A DNA stretch of 64,000 nt from Stutzerimonas stutzeri. Its GTDB lineage: Bacteria > Pseudomonadota > Gammaproteobacteria > Pseudomonadales > Pseudomonadaceae. This document shows, one piece after another, positions 19,093 through 26,518 of this stretch. The position numbers and the translations under genes are program-made. Each line of letters opens with the position of its first letter. Positions within the stretch are counted from its first letter, which is position 1. Location of the stretch: contig DGLA01000026.1 of NCBI GenBank assembly GCA_002387205.1, positions 62,001-126,000 of the forward strand, in the 5' to 3' direction. Below the pieces are notes generated by a model. It saw only the letters and a list, made by a program, of their open reading frames with translations. It was not told the origin of the DNA and did not search any database.

Positions 19093-20344
19093 GCGAATGC
19101 TGCTGCGATGCTGGGCGCCGTTGCGGCGCTGGCTGTGCTGGCTGACCGGCGGCTCATGGAAGCGCGTTGTGGCGGCTATCGCGCTGATGGCCGCGCTCGC
19201 GGGCACGGGCGCGTTCGTGCTGGTTTCGCTGGGGCTGGTCTCGATCGGAGCCAGCTCGGGCCATTGGAAGGCGACCGGCTGGCTGTTGCACTACGCCATG
19301 CGCCGCGCAGTCAGCACTCAGTCGATGGGCGTGAAGGTGCCGCCGCTGGACGATCCGGCGCTGGTGCTCAAGGGGGCCGGGCACTATCACACCGGCTGCC
19401 TGGCCTGTCATGGCGGGCCGGGGGAGCAGCGGTCCTTGATCGTCCAGCAGATGACGCCCGAGCCACCCTATCTGCCGCCGCGCATCGAGCGTTGGGAGCC
19501 CCAGGAGCTGTTCTGGATCGTGAAGAACGGCGTCAAGTTCACCGCCATGCCGGCCTGGCCCGCGCAGCAAAGGGACGATGAGGTCTGGGCCCTGGTGGCG
19601 TTCCTCCAGGTGATGCCAGGCATGTCGCCCGAGCGCTACAGACAGCTTGCGCTGGGCGGGCGCAGCGAAGAGATCGCCAAACCCGTCACGCCCGATCATC
19701 TGCGGCCGCTGCAGGACCCGCTCGGTCCGGTGTTGGCCAACTGCAACCGCTGTCATGCCGAAGACGGCGGCGGTCGGGGCGAGGGTGCGTTCCCCCGATT
19801 GGCCGGGCAGAGCGAGGCATATTTGCTTGGTGCGCTGCAGGCCTACGCAAGGGGCGAGCGGCATAGCGGCATCATGCAGCCGATCGCCGCAGGTCTGGAG
19901 CCGGCGGTGCTTGAAGCGCTGGCGCAGCATTACGCCGATCTGCCGCCAGTCAGTCACATAGACGCTCCAGAGCCGACGCCGGACATCCTGGCCCAGGGCC
20001 TGTCGCTGGCGGAGCGCGGTGTGCATGAACGCGGCATCCCGTCCTGCGTCCACTGCCACGGTCCCAAGGACGGTCCTCGCAATCCGATGTATCCAAACAT
20101 CGCCGGGCAGTACGCTCGCTACCTGAAATTGCAGCTGGAGCTGTTCACGGCGGGTAAGCGTGGGGGTACGGAGTACGCCCATATCATGCACAGCGCCGCG
20201 CAGCGGCTCACGCCGGAGCAGATGCAGGCACTGGCCGATTACTACGCATCGCTGCCGGCTGCGGCAGCGCCGGCACTCGACAAGTCTGCGCCAACCCTCG
20301 CCGAACCTTCGGCGCGGGATTCTTCAACTCAACAGCAGAGGTAA
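19073..20344 (+). CDS. membrane-anchored triheme cytochrome c
   Basis: A 423-residue protein with one N-terminal membrane anchor (about 30-60) and three class I cytochrome c modules with the haem sites CLACH (~110), CNRCH (~228) and CVHCH (~330). Each module has a plausible distal Met (TAMPAW; SGIMQPIA; HIMHSAA). The start ATG at 19073 has AGGA 9 nt upstream and lies inside the end of ctaG. The location next to the oxidase suggests that it feeds electrons to the CuA/cytochrome c domain of CoxB, or brings them from another dehydrogenase. The Ala/Ser/Pro-rich C-terminus is probably disordered. Confidence 0.88.
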   Translation: MPFQSAKRMLLRCWAPLRRWLCWLTGGSWKRVVAAIALMAALAGTGAFVLVSLGLVSIGASSGHWKATGWLLHYAMRRAVSTQSMGVKVPPLDDPALVLKGAGHYHTGCLACHGGPGEQRSLIVQQMTPEPPYLPPRIERWEPQELFWIVKNGVKFTAMPAWPAQQRDDEVWALVAFLQVMPGMSPERYRQLALGGRSEEIAKPVTPDHLRPLQDPLGPVLANCNRCHAEDGGGRGEGAFPRLAGQSEAYLLGALQAYARGERHSGIMQPIAAGLEPAVLEALAQHYADLPPVSHIDAPEPTPDILAQGLSLAERGVHERGIPSCVHCHGPKDGPRNPMYPNIAGQYARYLKLQLELFTAGKRGGTEYAHIMHSAAQRLTPEQMQALADYYASLPAAAAPALDKSAPTLAEPSARDSSTQQQR

Positions 20345-20347
20345 CCG

Positions 20348-20956
20348 ATGTTCGACAAGATCGTGGAAATCGTTTCGTCATTGGGCTACGTCGGGGTCTT
20401 CCTGCTGATGCTGCTGGAAAACATCTTTCCGCCGATTCCGTCGGAGCTGATCATGCCGCTGGCCGGTTTCGTCGCGGCGCGCGGTGATCTCAACTTCATT
20501 GCCGTCATCCTGGTGGGGACCGCCGGGTCGGTGGTTGGCGCGCTGCCCTGGTACTACGCCGGCGCCAAGCTTGGGCAAGACCGGATGAAACGATTGGCCG
20601 GTCGCTGGGGGCACTGGCTAACCTTGTCACCCGAGGACGTCGACAAGGCCAGCGACTGGTTTGGCCGACACGGCAAGGCCGCGGTGTTCTTTGGTCGCCT
20701 GATTCCGGCCGTGCGCACCCTGATCTCGGTGCCGGCAGGCATCGCCGGGATGTCGATGCCCCTGTTCCTGCTCTATTCGACGCTCGGTTCGCTGATCTGG
20801 ACCGCGCTGTTGGCGCTGGCCGGGTATCTGCTGGAGTCGCAGTACGAAAAGGTCTCGCAGTACATGGACCCGATATCCACCGGGGTGGTGGTGCTGATGG
20901 TGCTCTACTACCTGTACCGGCTGATCCGGCAGCGCTTCGCCGGACGGAACCGCTGA
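20348..20956 (+). CDS. DedA-family membrane protein
   Basis: A 202-residue integral membrane protein with the DedA signatures: ENIFPPIPSELIMPLAGF near the N-terminus, GALPWYYAGAKLGQDR, and FFGRLIPAVRTLISVPAG with the conserved Arg residues. DedA proteins are implicated in lipid-carrier flipping and membrane homeostasis; partners and substrate here are unknown. It starts 3 bp after the cytochrome c gene and is probably the last cistron of the oxidase transcript. Confidence 0.92.
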   Translation: MFDKIVEIVSSLGYVGVFLLMLLENIFPPIPSELIMPLAGFVAARGDLNFIAVILVGTAGSVVGALPWYYAGAKLGQDRMKRLAGRWGHWLTLSPEDVDKASDWFGRHGKAAVFFGRLIPAVRTLISVPAGIAGMSMPLFLLYSTLGSLIWTALLALAGYLLESQYEKVSQYMDPISTGVVVLMVLYYLYRLIRQRFAGRNR

Positions 20957-20967
20957 CCAGAATGGAA

Positions 20968-20992
20968 GGCGTCACCGTATCGCGGTAACGCC
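20968..20992. terminator. hairpin between convergent dedA and pyruvyl transferase genes
   Basis: GGCGTCACCG and CGGTAACGCC form a 10-bp stem with one mismatch and a 5-nt loop in the 44 bp separating the two convergent genes. There is no T-run, so it is at best a weak terminator. Confidence 0.4.
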
Positions 20993-21000
20993 GATATTCA

Positions 21001-22173
21001 TCAGGCTGCGCCGGCCGAGCTGCGGCCGCGCTGGCACTGGTCGATGACATCGAAAACCTGCTGCCACATCTGCTCGGATTGCTGCTTGAGCTCAGCGGTT
21101 CTGGCCTGGATCAGCGCTGCGATTCGTGCGCTTTCGTCAGTCACCAGGTCGAGCTTGCGCTTGATCTCCGCTTCGTCGCCGGTGACCTGCACCAGACCCT
21201 CCGGAAAACCGTAATCCTCGAACAGCATCTGGTACTTGTGGCTCCAGCCCGTGGCAAGCGCCGGCACACCCTGGGACAGCGCACTGACCAGCCCATGGAA
21301 GCGACTGCCGAGGGTGCCGCTGCAGGCGCCAAGGATGCCCTTGATTTCAAGCGGGCCACTTTCGCGAACGATAGGAATGCCGCCCACTGCTGCCGACAGC
21401 TTTTCGGCGAGCGCCAGGTCACCTTTGCCTTCGTGCACCAGCACGAACGGCTTGGCGCCTTTTTCCAGCAGATAACGGGTACAGGTGATCAGGAAGGGCA
21501 AATACGCATCGCGTGTCTGCTGATCGGTCTTGTCCAGCATCCGGCAGTTGGGGACGATGCAGAAGCGGTTCTGCTCGACATCGAAGTCCGCTGGAACCAC
21601 GCCGCTGATCAGGTTGGTGAAATCCGGTGCCTGCTTGATCTTGCTCTGCTCGCCGGCCAGCCGGGTCAGGTACTCGTACGATACGCGCTCGCGCGGGAAG
21701 ATCAGGTCGACGTTCTCGACGACGGTCTTCATCGCCGCCTGGATCTTGTCGGTGGTAAAGGGGCCCAGGGCCTGCGGCAGGAGAATCACGCGGGTGCCGT
21801 TCTTCTTCCAGGTCCTGGCCGATTGCGCGAGTTCAATGCTCGGCTCATCGCCCCATTGATCGCTGTAGGCGAAGCCGGCGGCGTCGATCACCACATCCAC
21901 TTCCTTATCCAGTACTACGCCATACATTTCACGCAGCGGCCGCGGCGCGAAGTTGGCCAGGTTGCCCCACTGGATGCCGTAGCGCCACAGAGACGCCTTG
22001 GGGTAGAAGCCCAGCTGCACCAGCTTGCGGAACGGGTGATCCGATTTCTCGGTGGTTGGAGCCATGACGAAGGTAGCGTCCGGATACCGGGTTTTCAGCT
22101 TCTGCAGTGCTGCATGCAACATCAGCTCGGCGCCTTTATTGACGAATCCGGCCTTTCTGATCTCGATAATCAT
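21001..22173 (-). CDS. polysaccharide pyruvyl transferase family protein
   Basis: A 390-residue cytoplasmic enzyme of the WcaK/CsaB-like family, which transfers pyruvate from phosphoenolpyruvate to a sugar of a cell-surface polymer. The N-terminus MIIEIRKAGFVNKGAELML matches the family's opening strand and N-K-G-A/D-x-x loop. Other landmarks are VIDAAGFAYSDQWG, LLPQALGPF, and GSRFHGLVSALSQGVPALATGWSHKY (His/Arg of the donor site). It is the last of three minus-strand genes (flippase, nitroreductase-like, pyruvyl transferase), suggesting a surface-polysaccharide modification module. No glycosyltransferase gene is beside it. Confidence 0.85.
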   Translation of the reverse strand: MIIEIRKAGFVNKGAELMLHAALQKLKTRYPDATFVMAPTTEKSDHPFRKLVQLGFYPKASLWRYGIQWGNLANFAPRPLREMYGVVLDKEVDVVIDAAGFAYSDQWGDEPSIELAQSARTWKKNGTRVILLPQALGPFTTDKIQAAMKTVVENVDLIFPRERVSYEYLTRLAGEQSKIKQAPDFTNLISGVVPADFDVEQNRFCIVPNCRMLDKTDQQTRDAYLPFLITCTRYLLEKGAKPFVLVHEGKGDLALAEKLSAAVGGIPIVRESGPLEIKGILGACSGTLGSRFHGLVSALSQGVPALATGWSHKYQMLFEDYGFPEGLVQVTGDEAEIKRKLDLVTDESARIAALIQARTAELKQQSEQMWQQVFDVIDQCQRGRSSAGAA

Positions 22174-22181
22174 CGCTTACC

Positions 22182-23240
22182 TCAGTTGAATACAATCAAG
22201 TCGTGCTCGGTCTTCTTGTCCGAATAAGGAATCCCTCCCGTTGGATCGGCATAGCCCACCGCCAGCAGCATCACGGTGCGCTCGTGGTAGGCCAGTTTCA
22301 GTTTGTTCGCCAGCTGGCGTTCCGCCGCTTCGATGTCCGGCCAGTTGATCGGGCAGGTGGACAGCCCAAGGCTCTCGAAGGCCAGCATCAGTTGCATGGC
22401 CGCCAGCGAGCCGTCGATATAGATGACATGCCGGTCGCGCGCTTCGGGGTAGGCGCCGAGGTCGCCCACCACCGCGATCACGCAAGGCAGGTTGTCATGG
22501 AAGCCGCCGGTACCGCCGGCGCACTGCGCGATGTCGGCGGCTTTGGCCGGATCGTTGCTGACATAAAAGCGGAACGGCTGGCGGTTGCACGCCGAAGGGG
22601 CAAGCGTGGCGGCACGCACGGCCTGCTCGATCAGCTCATTGCTGACCGGCTTGTCCTGATACCAGCGCACCGAACGGCGGCGGCGGAACAGCACCATGAG
22701 CTGGTCATAGCTGACTGGGCACGCCGGCAATTCGCTGTGCGGATAGGGTACGCAGCGGCTGGCTTCATCGTCGCGCTGGGCGCTGGTGAATTCGCGCCGC
22801 GCCGAGTCGATGCGCGGGGAGCTCTGGACGGCGGAAAAATAGTCGCTGAGCACGTCATGAGCCCAGCGTTGCTGGCCGGTCTCGACGCCGGCATGGGCCG
22901 CATCGGCGAAGCAGCGCACGGTCGGGCCGATGTAGTCCTCGGCAAAGGTGCTGCGCCGCGGGCGCATGATCAGGCCTTTCTCGAGGCGGTGCACGTTGCG
23001 CCGCAGAAAGGCATCGTTCTCGCCCTTGCCCTGCATCAGCCGGGCGAACCGCAGGCGGCCCAGCAACACCGCACGGTGCTCGCGATCGAATTCACGGCTG
23101 ACCAGGCAGTAATACAGCGAAGCGAGAAAGCCGTTACTGGAAAACAGCCGGACCAGGCCCAGGCGAGTGTTGTCCCGGGCAGCCTTGAGCTGATCCTTGA
23201 CCGGCTCCGGCAAGATTCGAACAAGGGACTTTAGGCTCAT
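22182..23240 (-). CDS. nitroreductase-family protein with N-terminal extension, polysaccharide cluster
   Basis: A 352-residue protein. The last ~190 residues are a nitroreductase/FMN fold: RRSVRWYQDKPVSNELIEQAV, then APSACNRQPFRFYV, a flavin-loop segment near GGTGGFHDN, and YIDGSLAAMQLMLAFESLGL. The first ~155 residues are not part of the common nitroreductase domain and include a basic stretch and HRLEKGLIMRPRR. I start at the ATG at 23238-23240, which overlaps the flippase stop by 4 bp; the open frame further upstream lies inside the flippase. Position between a flippase and a pyruvyl transferase suggests redox chemistry on a glycan or its precursor. The substrate is unknown. Confidence 0.82.
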   Translation of the reverse strand: MSLKSLVRILPEPVKDQLKAARDNTRLGLVRLFSSNGFLASLYYCLVSREFDREHRAVLLGRLRFARLMQGKGENDAFLRRNVHRLEKGLIMRPRRSTFAEDYIGPTVRCFADAAHAGVETGQQRWAHDVLSDYFSAVQSSPRIDSARREFTSAQRDDEASRCVPYPHSELPACPVSYDQLMVLFRRRRSVRWYQDKPVSNELIEQAVRAATLAPSACNRQPFRFYVSNDPAKAADIAQCAGGTGGFHDNLPCVIAVVGDLGAYPEARDRHVIYIDGSLAAMQLMLAFESLGLSTCPINWPDIEAAERQLANKLKLAYHERTVMLLAVGYADPTGGIPYSDKKTEHDLIVFN

Positions 23241-24565
23241 CGGAGGGCTCCTACGGCACTGAATGCATAGCGAAACGGACTGAAAAAGGATTTGGTCATC
23301 ATGTAAAACACCGGCCGGGTCTTGGCGTGCACCAGCAACGCGGCATAGGACGCCACGGCGTAGGAAATCAGGGTGGCCATGGCTGCGCCTTCGCCGCCGT
23401 AGTGGGGAATCAGCAGCGCGTTCAGACCGATGTTGGCCAGCGCGCCAAGGCCCTGGGTAATCAGTGAAAACATCAGCGCACCCTCGATGAGGATCCAGCG
23501 ACTGAACAGCGCGCGCATGAAAATGAACACGCCCGCCCAGATATGGATGGTCAGGATCGAGGCGGAGTTCTGGTACTCGGCGCCGAACAGCAGCGCAATG
23601 AGAGGGCCGGCGACGAGTGACACCAGCACCGCCACGACGATGGCGAGCATGAACAACAGGTCGAACAGCTGCTGGAAGCGCCGGTTGAACAATGCCGGGT
23701 CCGCGGCATGCAGCTTGATCAGCTTGGGAAAGAACGAAGCGACGATCGCGGTCGGCAGGAAATACCAGGCCTCGGACAGCTGCGCAGCCACGGCATAGAC
23801 GCCTACCTCCTCCGCGCCCACCATCCACTTGAGCATCACCTGGTCGATCTTCATGTAGATCACCGCGAAGATCGAACCGAGGTAGATGATCCAGCCCTGG
23901 CTCAGCAGCTCCCTGGCCTTGGCCAGGCTGGCTTTCCAGGTTGTCAGCGAGGTTGCCGTGGTGCCCTTGTAGAGGATCGCCAGGATCAGCGCGGCGAGCA
24001 TGAACTGCGCCGTATGGGCAAAGGCGAAGGCCACCACGCCCGCACCGCTGAAGACCAGTAGCAACTTGATGCCGGCTGCGATCAGCAGGGATGTCGATTT
24101 GGCGATGGCCGGGTATTTCGCCTGTACCTGCGACTGGAACCAGTACTCCACCACATCGAAAGTCTGGAAGAAGATCGCCGACGCCACGATCAACAGCATC
24201 CAGAATTCGGTGCTGCCGGTTTCCTCGAACAGCAGGGTATAGAGCAGGATCAGGCCATAACCCAGGGCCATTCCGCTCAGTTTCAGCATAAAGGTCGTGC
24301 CCAGGGTCTCCGGCACCTTCTCCGGCTGCTTGACCACCTCGCGCACCACCAGCCCCGCCAGCCCCATGTGCCCGGCCGAGGCAAAGATCGCCGTCATGGA
24401 GATTGCGTAGGCAAGAATGCCGAACTGCTCGGGCCCCAGGTAGCGCGCCAGCAACACAGCCGTGAGAAAGCCCACGCCGATGTTCAGCAGGCGTTCGGCC
24501 ATCATCCAGGAGGCGTTGAAGAGGTAGAGCTTGAGCTTGTTGAAGAGGGTCGTGATCGCTGACAT
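23237..24565 (-). CDS. oligosaccharide flippase (Wzx/MATE-like)
   Basis: A 442-residue membrane protein with about 12 helices of the polysaccharide-transport flippase family. The N-terminal segment NASWMMAERLLNIGVGFL and LARYLGPEQFGILAYA is the typical Wzx opening (WxxxxR...G and YLGPEQFG). It would move an undecaprenyl-linked oligosaccharide to the periplasmic face. It is first of three overlapping minus-strand genes. Nothing resembling an ops/JUMPstart element is visible upstream on the minus strand. Confidence 0.88.
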   Translation of the reverse strand: MSAITTLFNKLKLYLFNASWMMAERLLNIGVGFLTAVLLARYLGPEQFGILAYAISMTAIFASAGHMGLAGLVVREVVKQPEKVPETLGTTFMLKLSGMALGYGLILLYTLLFEETGSTEFWMLLIVASAIFFQTFDVVEYWFQSQVQAKYPAIAKSTSLLIAAGIKLLLVFSGAGVVAFAFAHTAQFMLAALILAILYKGTTATSLTTWKASLAKARELLSQGWIIYLGSIFAVIYMKIDQVMLKWMVGAEEVGVYAVAAQLSEAWYFLPTAIVASFFPKLIKLHAADPALFNRRFQQLFDLLFMLAIVVAVLVSLVAGPLIALLFGAEYQNSASILTIHIWAGVFIFMRALFSRWILIEGALMFSLITQGLGALANIGLNALLIPHYGGEGAAMATLISYAVASYAALLVHAKTRPVFYMMTKSFFSPFRYAFSAVGALR

Positions 24566-25019
24566 CGAGTGGCCTGGCTCCTGTAGGCGGCTGGCTCCGT
24601 GGTGGCAGTCATTGCCTAGTCTGTTGCGCTGGAGTGTGGCGACGCACAGCTGACCGCGATAACCACCTCATGTTCCGATGCCCTTGGCCATGAAAATGTA
24701 TCAGGGCTGTTACCCGACCCCGGCAAGGCCACTGGCCATGCCGTGCCAGCCCGCATGGCGCCTGGTGTTCCGGCAGCGGAGGCGAGGTGTAACGAAGTGG
24801 CGTTGGGGAGGGCAGAAGCGAACCGAGGCGACCTGCGGCACAGGCCGGACCGCAGCAGAGAAGTCATAGGGCCAAATTTTTATGATTAATCTGGTGGCCT
24901 TTTCATTCTAAAAGTTGAACTTTTGCCATCACGCCCGCTCTTAACCCTGCTGCCGCTGCTGGCCGGTTGGTGACCCACGCTGATGCGTCACGAATCGCCT
25001 AGCACGGCGCAGCCCACGA
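24566..25019. other. Intergenic region upstream of the flippase and of the Rsm-like RNA
   Basis: About 450 bp with no gene that I can support; an 83-codon minus-strand frame (24616-24867) has no family resemblance. It contains the perfect 15-bp palindrome AAAAGTTGAACTTTT at 24910-24924 in a short AT-rich patch (about 24874-24925), a candidate operator or promoter region. I looked for a GacA-type TGTAAG-N6-CTTACA site before the RNA at 25020 and did not find one. Confidence 0.4.
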
Positions 25020-25163
25020 CTCTAGGGTTGTCGGTTGTGGCTGCCGCGAAGGATGTCGCAAGCGCCTGGATGGGCGTAAGGATTTGCCGCTGGAAGCGGC
25101 CGAATGGACAGGACACAGCCCTACACAGAAAAGCCCCGCATCGTCTGATGCGGGGCTTTTTTG
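25020..25163 (+). ncRNA. probable Rsm/Csr-family regulatory RNA (RsmA/CsrA sponge)
   Basis: The stretch 25046-25113 has six GGA motifs, the core of the RsmA/CsrA binding site. Three lie in hairpin loops: GCGA-AGGATG-TCGC (25046-25059), CGCC-TGGATG-GGCG (25063-25076) and a 6-bp stem GCCGCT-GGA-AGCGGC (25086-25100). The others are single-stranded at 25080-25082, 25106-25108 and 25111-25113. A perfect 12-bp terminator hairpin with a T-run follows. This is the layout of RsmX/Y/Z-type RNAs, which titrate the translational repressor RsmA/CsrA. There is no open reading frame of note. The 5' end is a guess, and I did not see a GacA box, so control may be GacA-independent. Confidence 0.6.
25131..25162 (+). 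terminator. strong rho-independent terminator of the Rsm-like RNA
   Basis: AAGCCCCGCATC and GATGCGGGGCTT form a perfect 12-bp GC-rich stem with a GTCT loop, followed by TTTT. A-residues before the stem mean that it could also stop leftward transcription from mrr. Confidence 0.9.
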
Positions 25164-25288
25164 CGTCTGCCCGAGGCCGCTCTCGAAACCTTTTGGCCTT
25201 GAAAGCTGCGAATGCATGCAGCTTGCCTTCGAGCAGAATTGGCGTTGTCTAGCCCGCCACCGCACGATTGTGACCCTGGCTCACCGGT

Positions 25289-26224
25289 TCAGCCGAGGGA
25301 TTCGTCGAAGTAGTCGCTGTCGAGCCTGGGCACCTTGTAAAGCTGCGAGCTGACGCCAACCTCATGATCGAGCATCAGGTTGACCAGACGCTTGCCGTCG
25401 ACCAGCACCTGGCCTTCGACCGAGCGTGCAAAGTCGATCGCCTGGGCCGTGAAGCCGGAGGTGGTGATGAACACGCCGCGCCTGGCTTTCTGTCCGGCCA
25501 GAGCGCCGTAGAAGGCCTGCAGTTCGGGGCGGCCGACCGTGCTCTGCCAGCGCTTGGCCTGCACGTAGACCTTCTCCAGCCCCAGCGCATCGAGCGAGAT
25601 CACCCCGTCGATACCGCCGTCACCGCTGCCGCCCACCTGCTGCAGCGCCTGGCGGTTGGCGCCGTAGCCCAGGCTATGCAGCACATCGAGCACGATATGC
25701 TCGAAGCGCGTCGGGCTGGCCTGCAGCAGACTATCCAGCAGATCACCGGCGACGCTGGTGCGCAGCTCGAGGATGGCCTGGTTCAGGCGCTCCTGCGGGC
25801 TGCTGGTGGCGAGGTCGGCCTGGGCGATCGGCGCCGGCGTGTCATTGCCCTCATCCAGGGAGGCGGCATCCGGCGCTGGCTTCAGCTTCACGCTCATGAA
25901 ATTCAACGCCAGATGCTCGACCTGTGCGGGGCTCAGTGGGGTCGGGTTCGCCTGGGCGAAGGCAAGGCCGTCGCCCGTCAGTTTCCAGTAGCCATGCTTG
26001 GCGCTACTGGAATAGCCGGCGCGCTTGAGCCGGTCATGCGCCCAACCCGAGCGGTTCTTGTAGGTCGCCTGGCCGCTGGTGGTGGTTTCCTGCCGCTGCG
26101 CCTCGCTCAGGCCGAGTGCCTGGGCGGCCGCTTCGTGCGCTTCACCCGCCGTGGCGCCCTCCGGGTGGGCGGCGAGAAAACGCAGGATGGGCTCGATGAA
26201 CTGGTCATAGGTCGGCACGGACAT
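25289..26224 (-). CDS. mrr: Mrr-family restriction endonuclease
   Basis: A 311-residue protein with an N-terminal Mrr_N winged-helix domain (about 1-95; MSVPTYDQFIEPILRFLA, SGWAHDRLKRAGY) and a C-terminal Mrr catalytic domain (about 165-290). The PD-(D/E)xK-like core shows the metal-binding Asp in GSGDGGIDGVI and Gln-x-Lys in VYVQAKRW. Mrr enzymes cut DNA carrying foreign methylation and can also be toxic under stress. It is the last gene of the minus-strand defence island, 27 bp beyond the duplicated hsdS tail. Confidence 0.93.
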   Translation of the reverse strand: MSVPTYDQFIEPILRFLAAHPEGATAGEAHEAAAQALGLSEAQRQETTTSGQATYKNRSGWAHDRLKRAGYSSSAKHGYWKLTGDGLAFAQANPTPLSPAQVEHLALNFMSVKLKPAPDAASLDEGNDTPAPIAQADLATSSPQERLNQAILELRTSVAGDLLDSLLQASPTRFEHIVLDVLHSLGYGANRQALQQVGGSGDGGIDGVISLDALGLEKVYVQAKRWQSTVGRPELQAFYGALAGQKARRGVFITTSGFTAQAIDFARSVEGQVLVDGKRLVNLMLDHEVGVSSQLYKVPRLDSDYFDESLG

Positions 26225-26291
26225 GGTTCGTTCTCTTCCAGATGAAAGGGCTTAGCTCGGCGTAGCGGCCCGGCGACCGCGCCTGGCCTTG

Positions 26292-26374
26292 GGCGCGGCG
26301 GCGCGTTGGGCCTTGATCCGCTCCAGCAATACGCTGGCCGGCTCGTCGTTCGGGTCCTGCGGCACCAGTTCGCC
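26292..26374 (-). repeat. direct repeat of hsdS tail, copy A
   Basis: An 83-bp segment inside the small tail frame. It matches 26549-26631 in the same orientation with about 13 differences, mostly at third codon positions. The divergence shows that the duplication is old or came from a related allele. Confidence 0.75.
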
Positions 26375-26494
26375 GCGGACAAAATCGTCGGGAACGATTT
26401 TGGACGCCCGCAGGGCGGGCCGAAGGCCGAGCCCCAGGGATGGGGCGAGCAAGGCCTTGGCCGCACGGAGCGGAATCACAAGATCGGTATGTAT

Positions 26495-26518
26495 ATGCAT
26501 ATGCATATGCATATGCAT
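26495..26518. repeat. four tandem ATGCAT hexamers at the hsdS stop codon
   Basis: Four perfect copies of the self-complementary unit ATGCAT, flanked by near-copies. The array begins 2 bp beyond the hsdS stop codon and supplies the start codon and Met-His repeats of the tail frame. Gain or loss of units would keep the frame. Confidence 0.85.

Larger units (their letters stand above)
26252..26518 (-). pseudogene. duplicated C-terminal tail of HsdS (remnant or small added ORF)
   Basis: An 88-codon frame whose ATG overlaps the hsdS stop codon. Its last ~45 residues (VRGELVPQDPNDEPASVLLE..) nearly repeat the last ~45 of HsdS (FRGELVPQDPNDEPASLLLE..), and the two DNA copies (26292-26374 and 26549-26631) match at roughly 84% by eye. 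The first ten residues, MHMHMHMHIH, come from a hexamer repeat. Between them is a Leu/Ala/Gly-rich stretch unlike HsdS. It is probably the relic of a second hsdS or of an exchange event, but it could be translated by coupling to hsdS. No function is claimed. Confidence 0.6.

Noticed and set aside
22186..22199. Anr/FNR-like box TTGAA-N4-ATCAA
   Set aside because: It overlaps the 3' end of the nitroreductase-like gene and does not precede any start codon at promoter distance; one half-site is imperfect. Likely chance.
24616..24867. 83-codon minus-strand frame before the flippase
   Set aside because: No recognisable domain, no ribosome-binding site, composition typical of noncoding GC-rich sequence.
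25203..25224. Inverted repeat AAGCTGC-N8-GCAGCTT as mrr terminator
   Set aside because: The stem is only 7 bp and no T-run follows on the minus strand; the stronger hairpin at 25131-25158 can serve instead.
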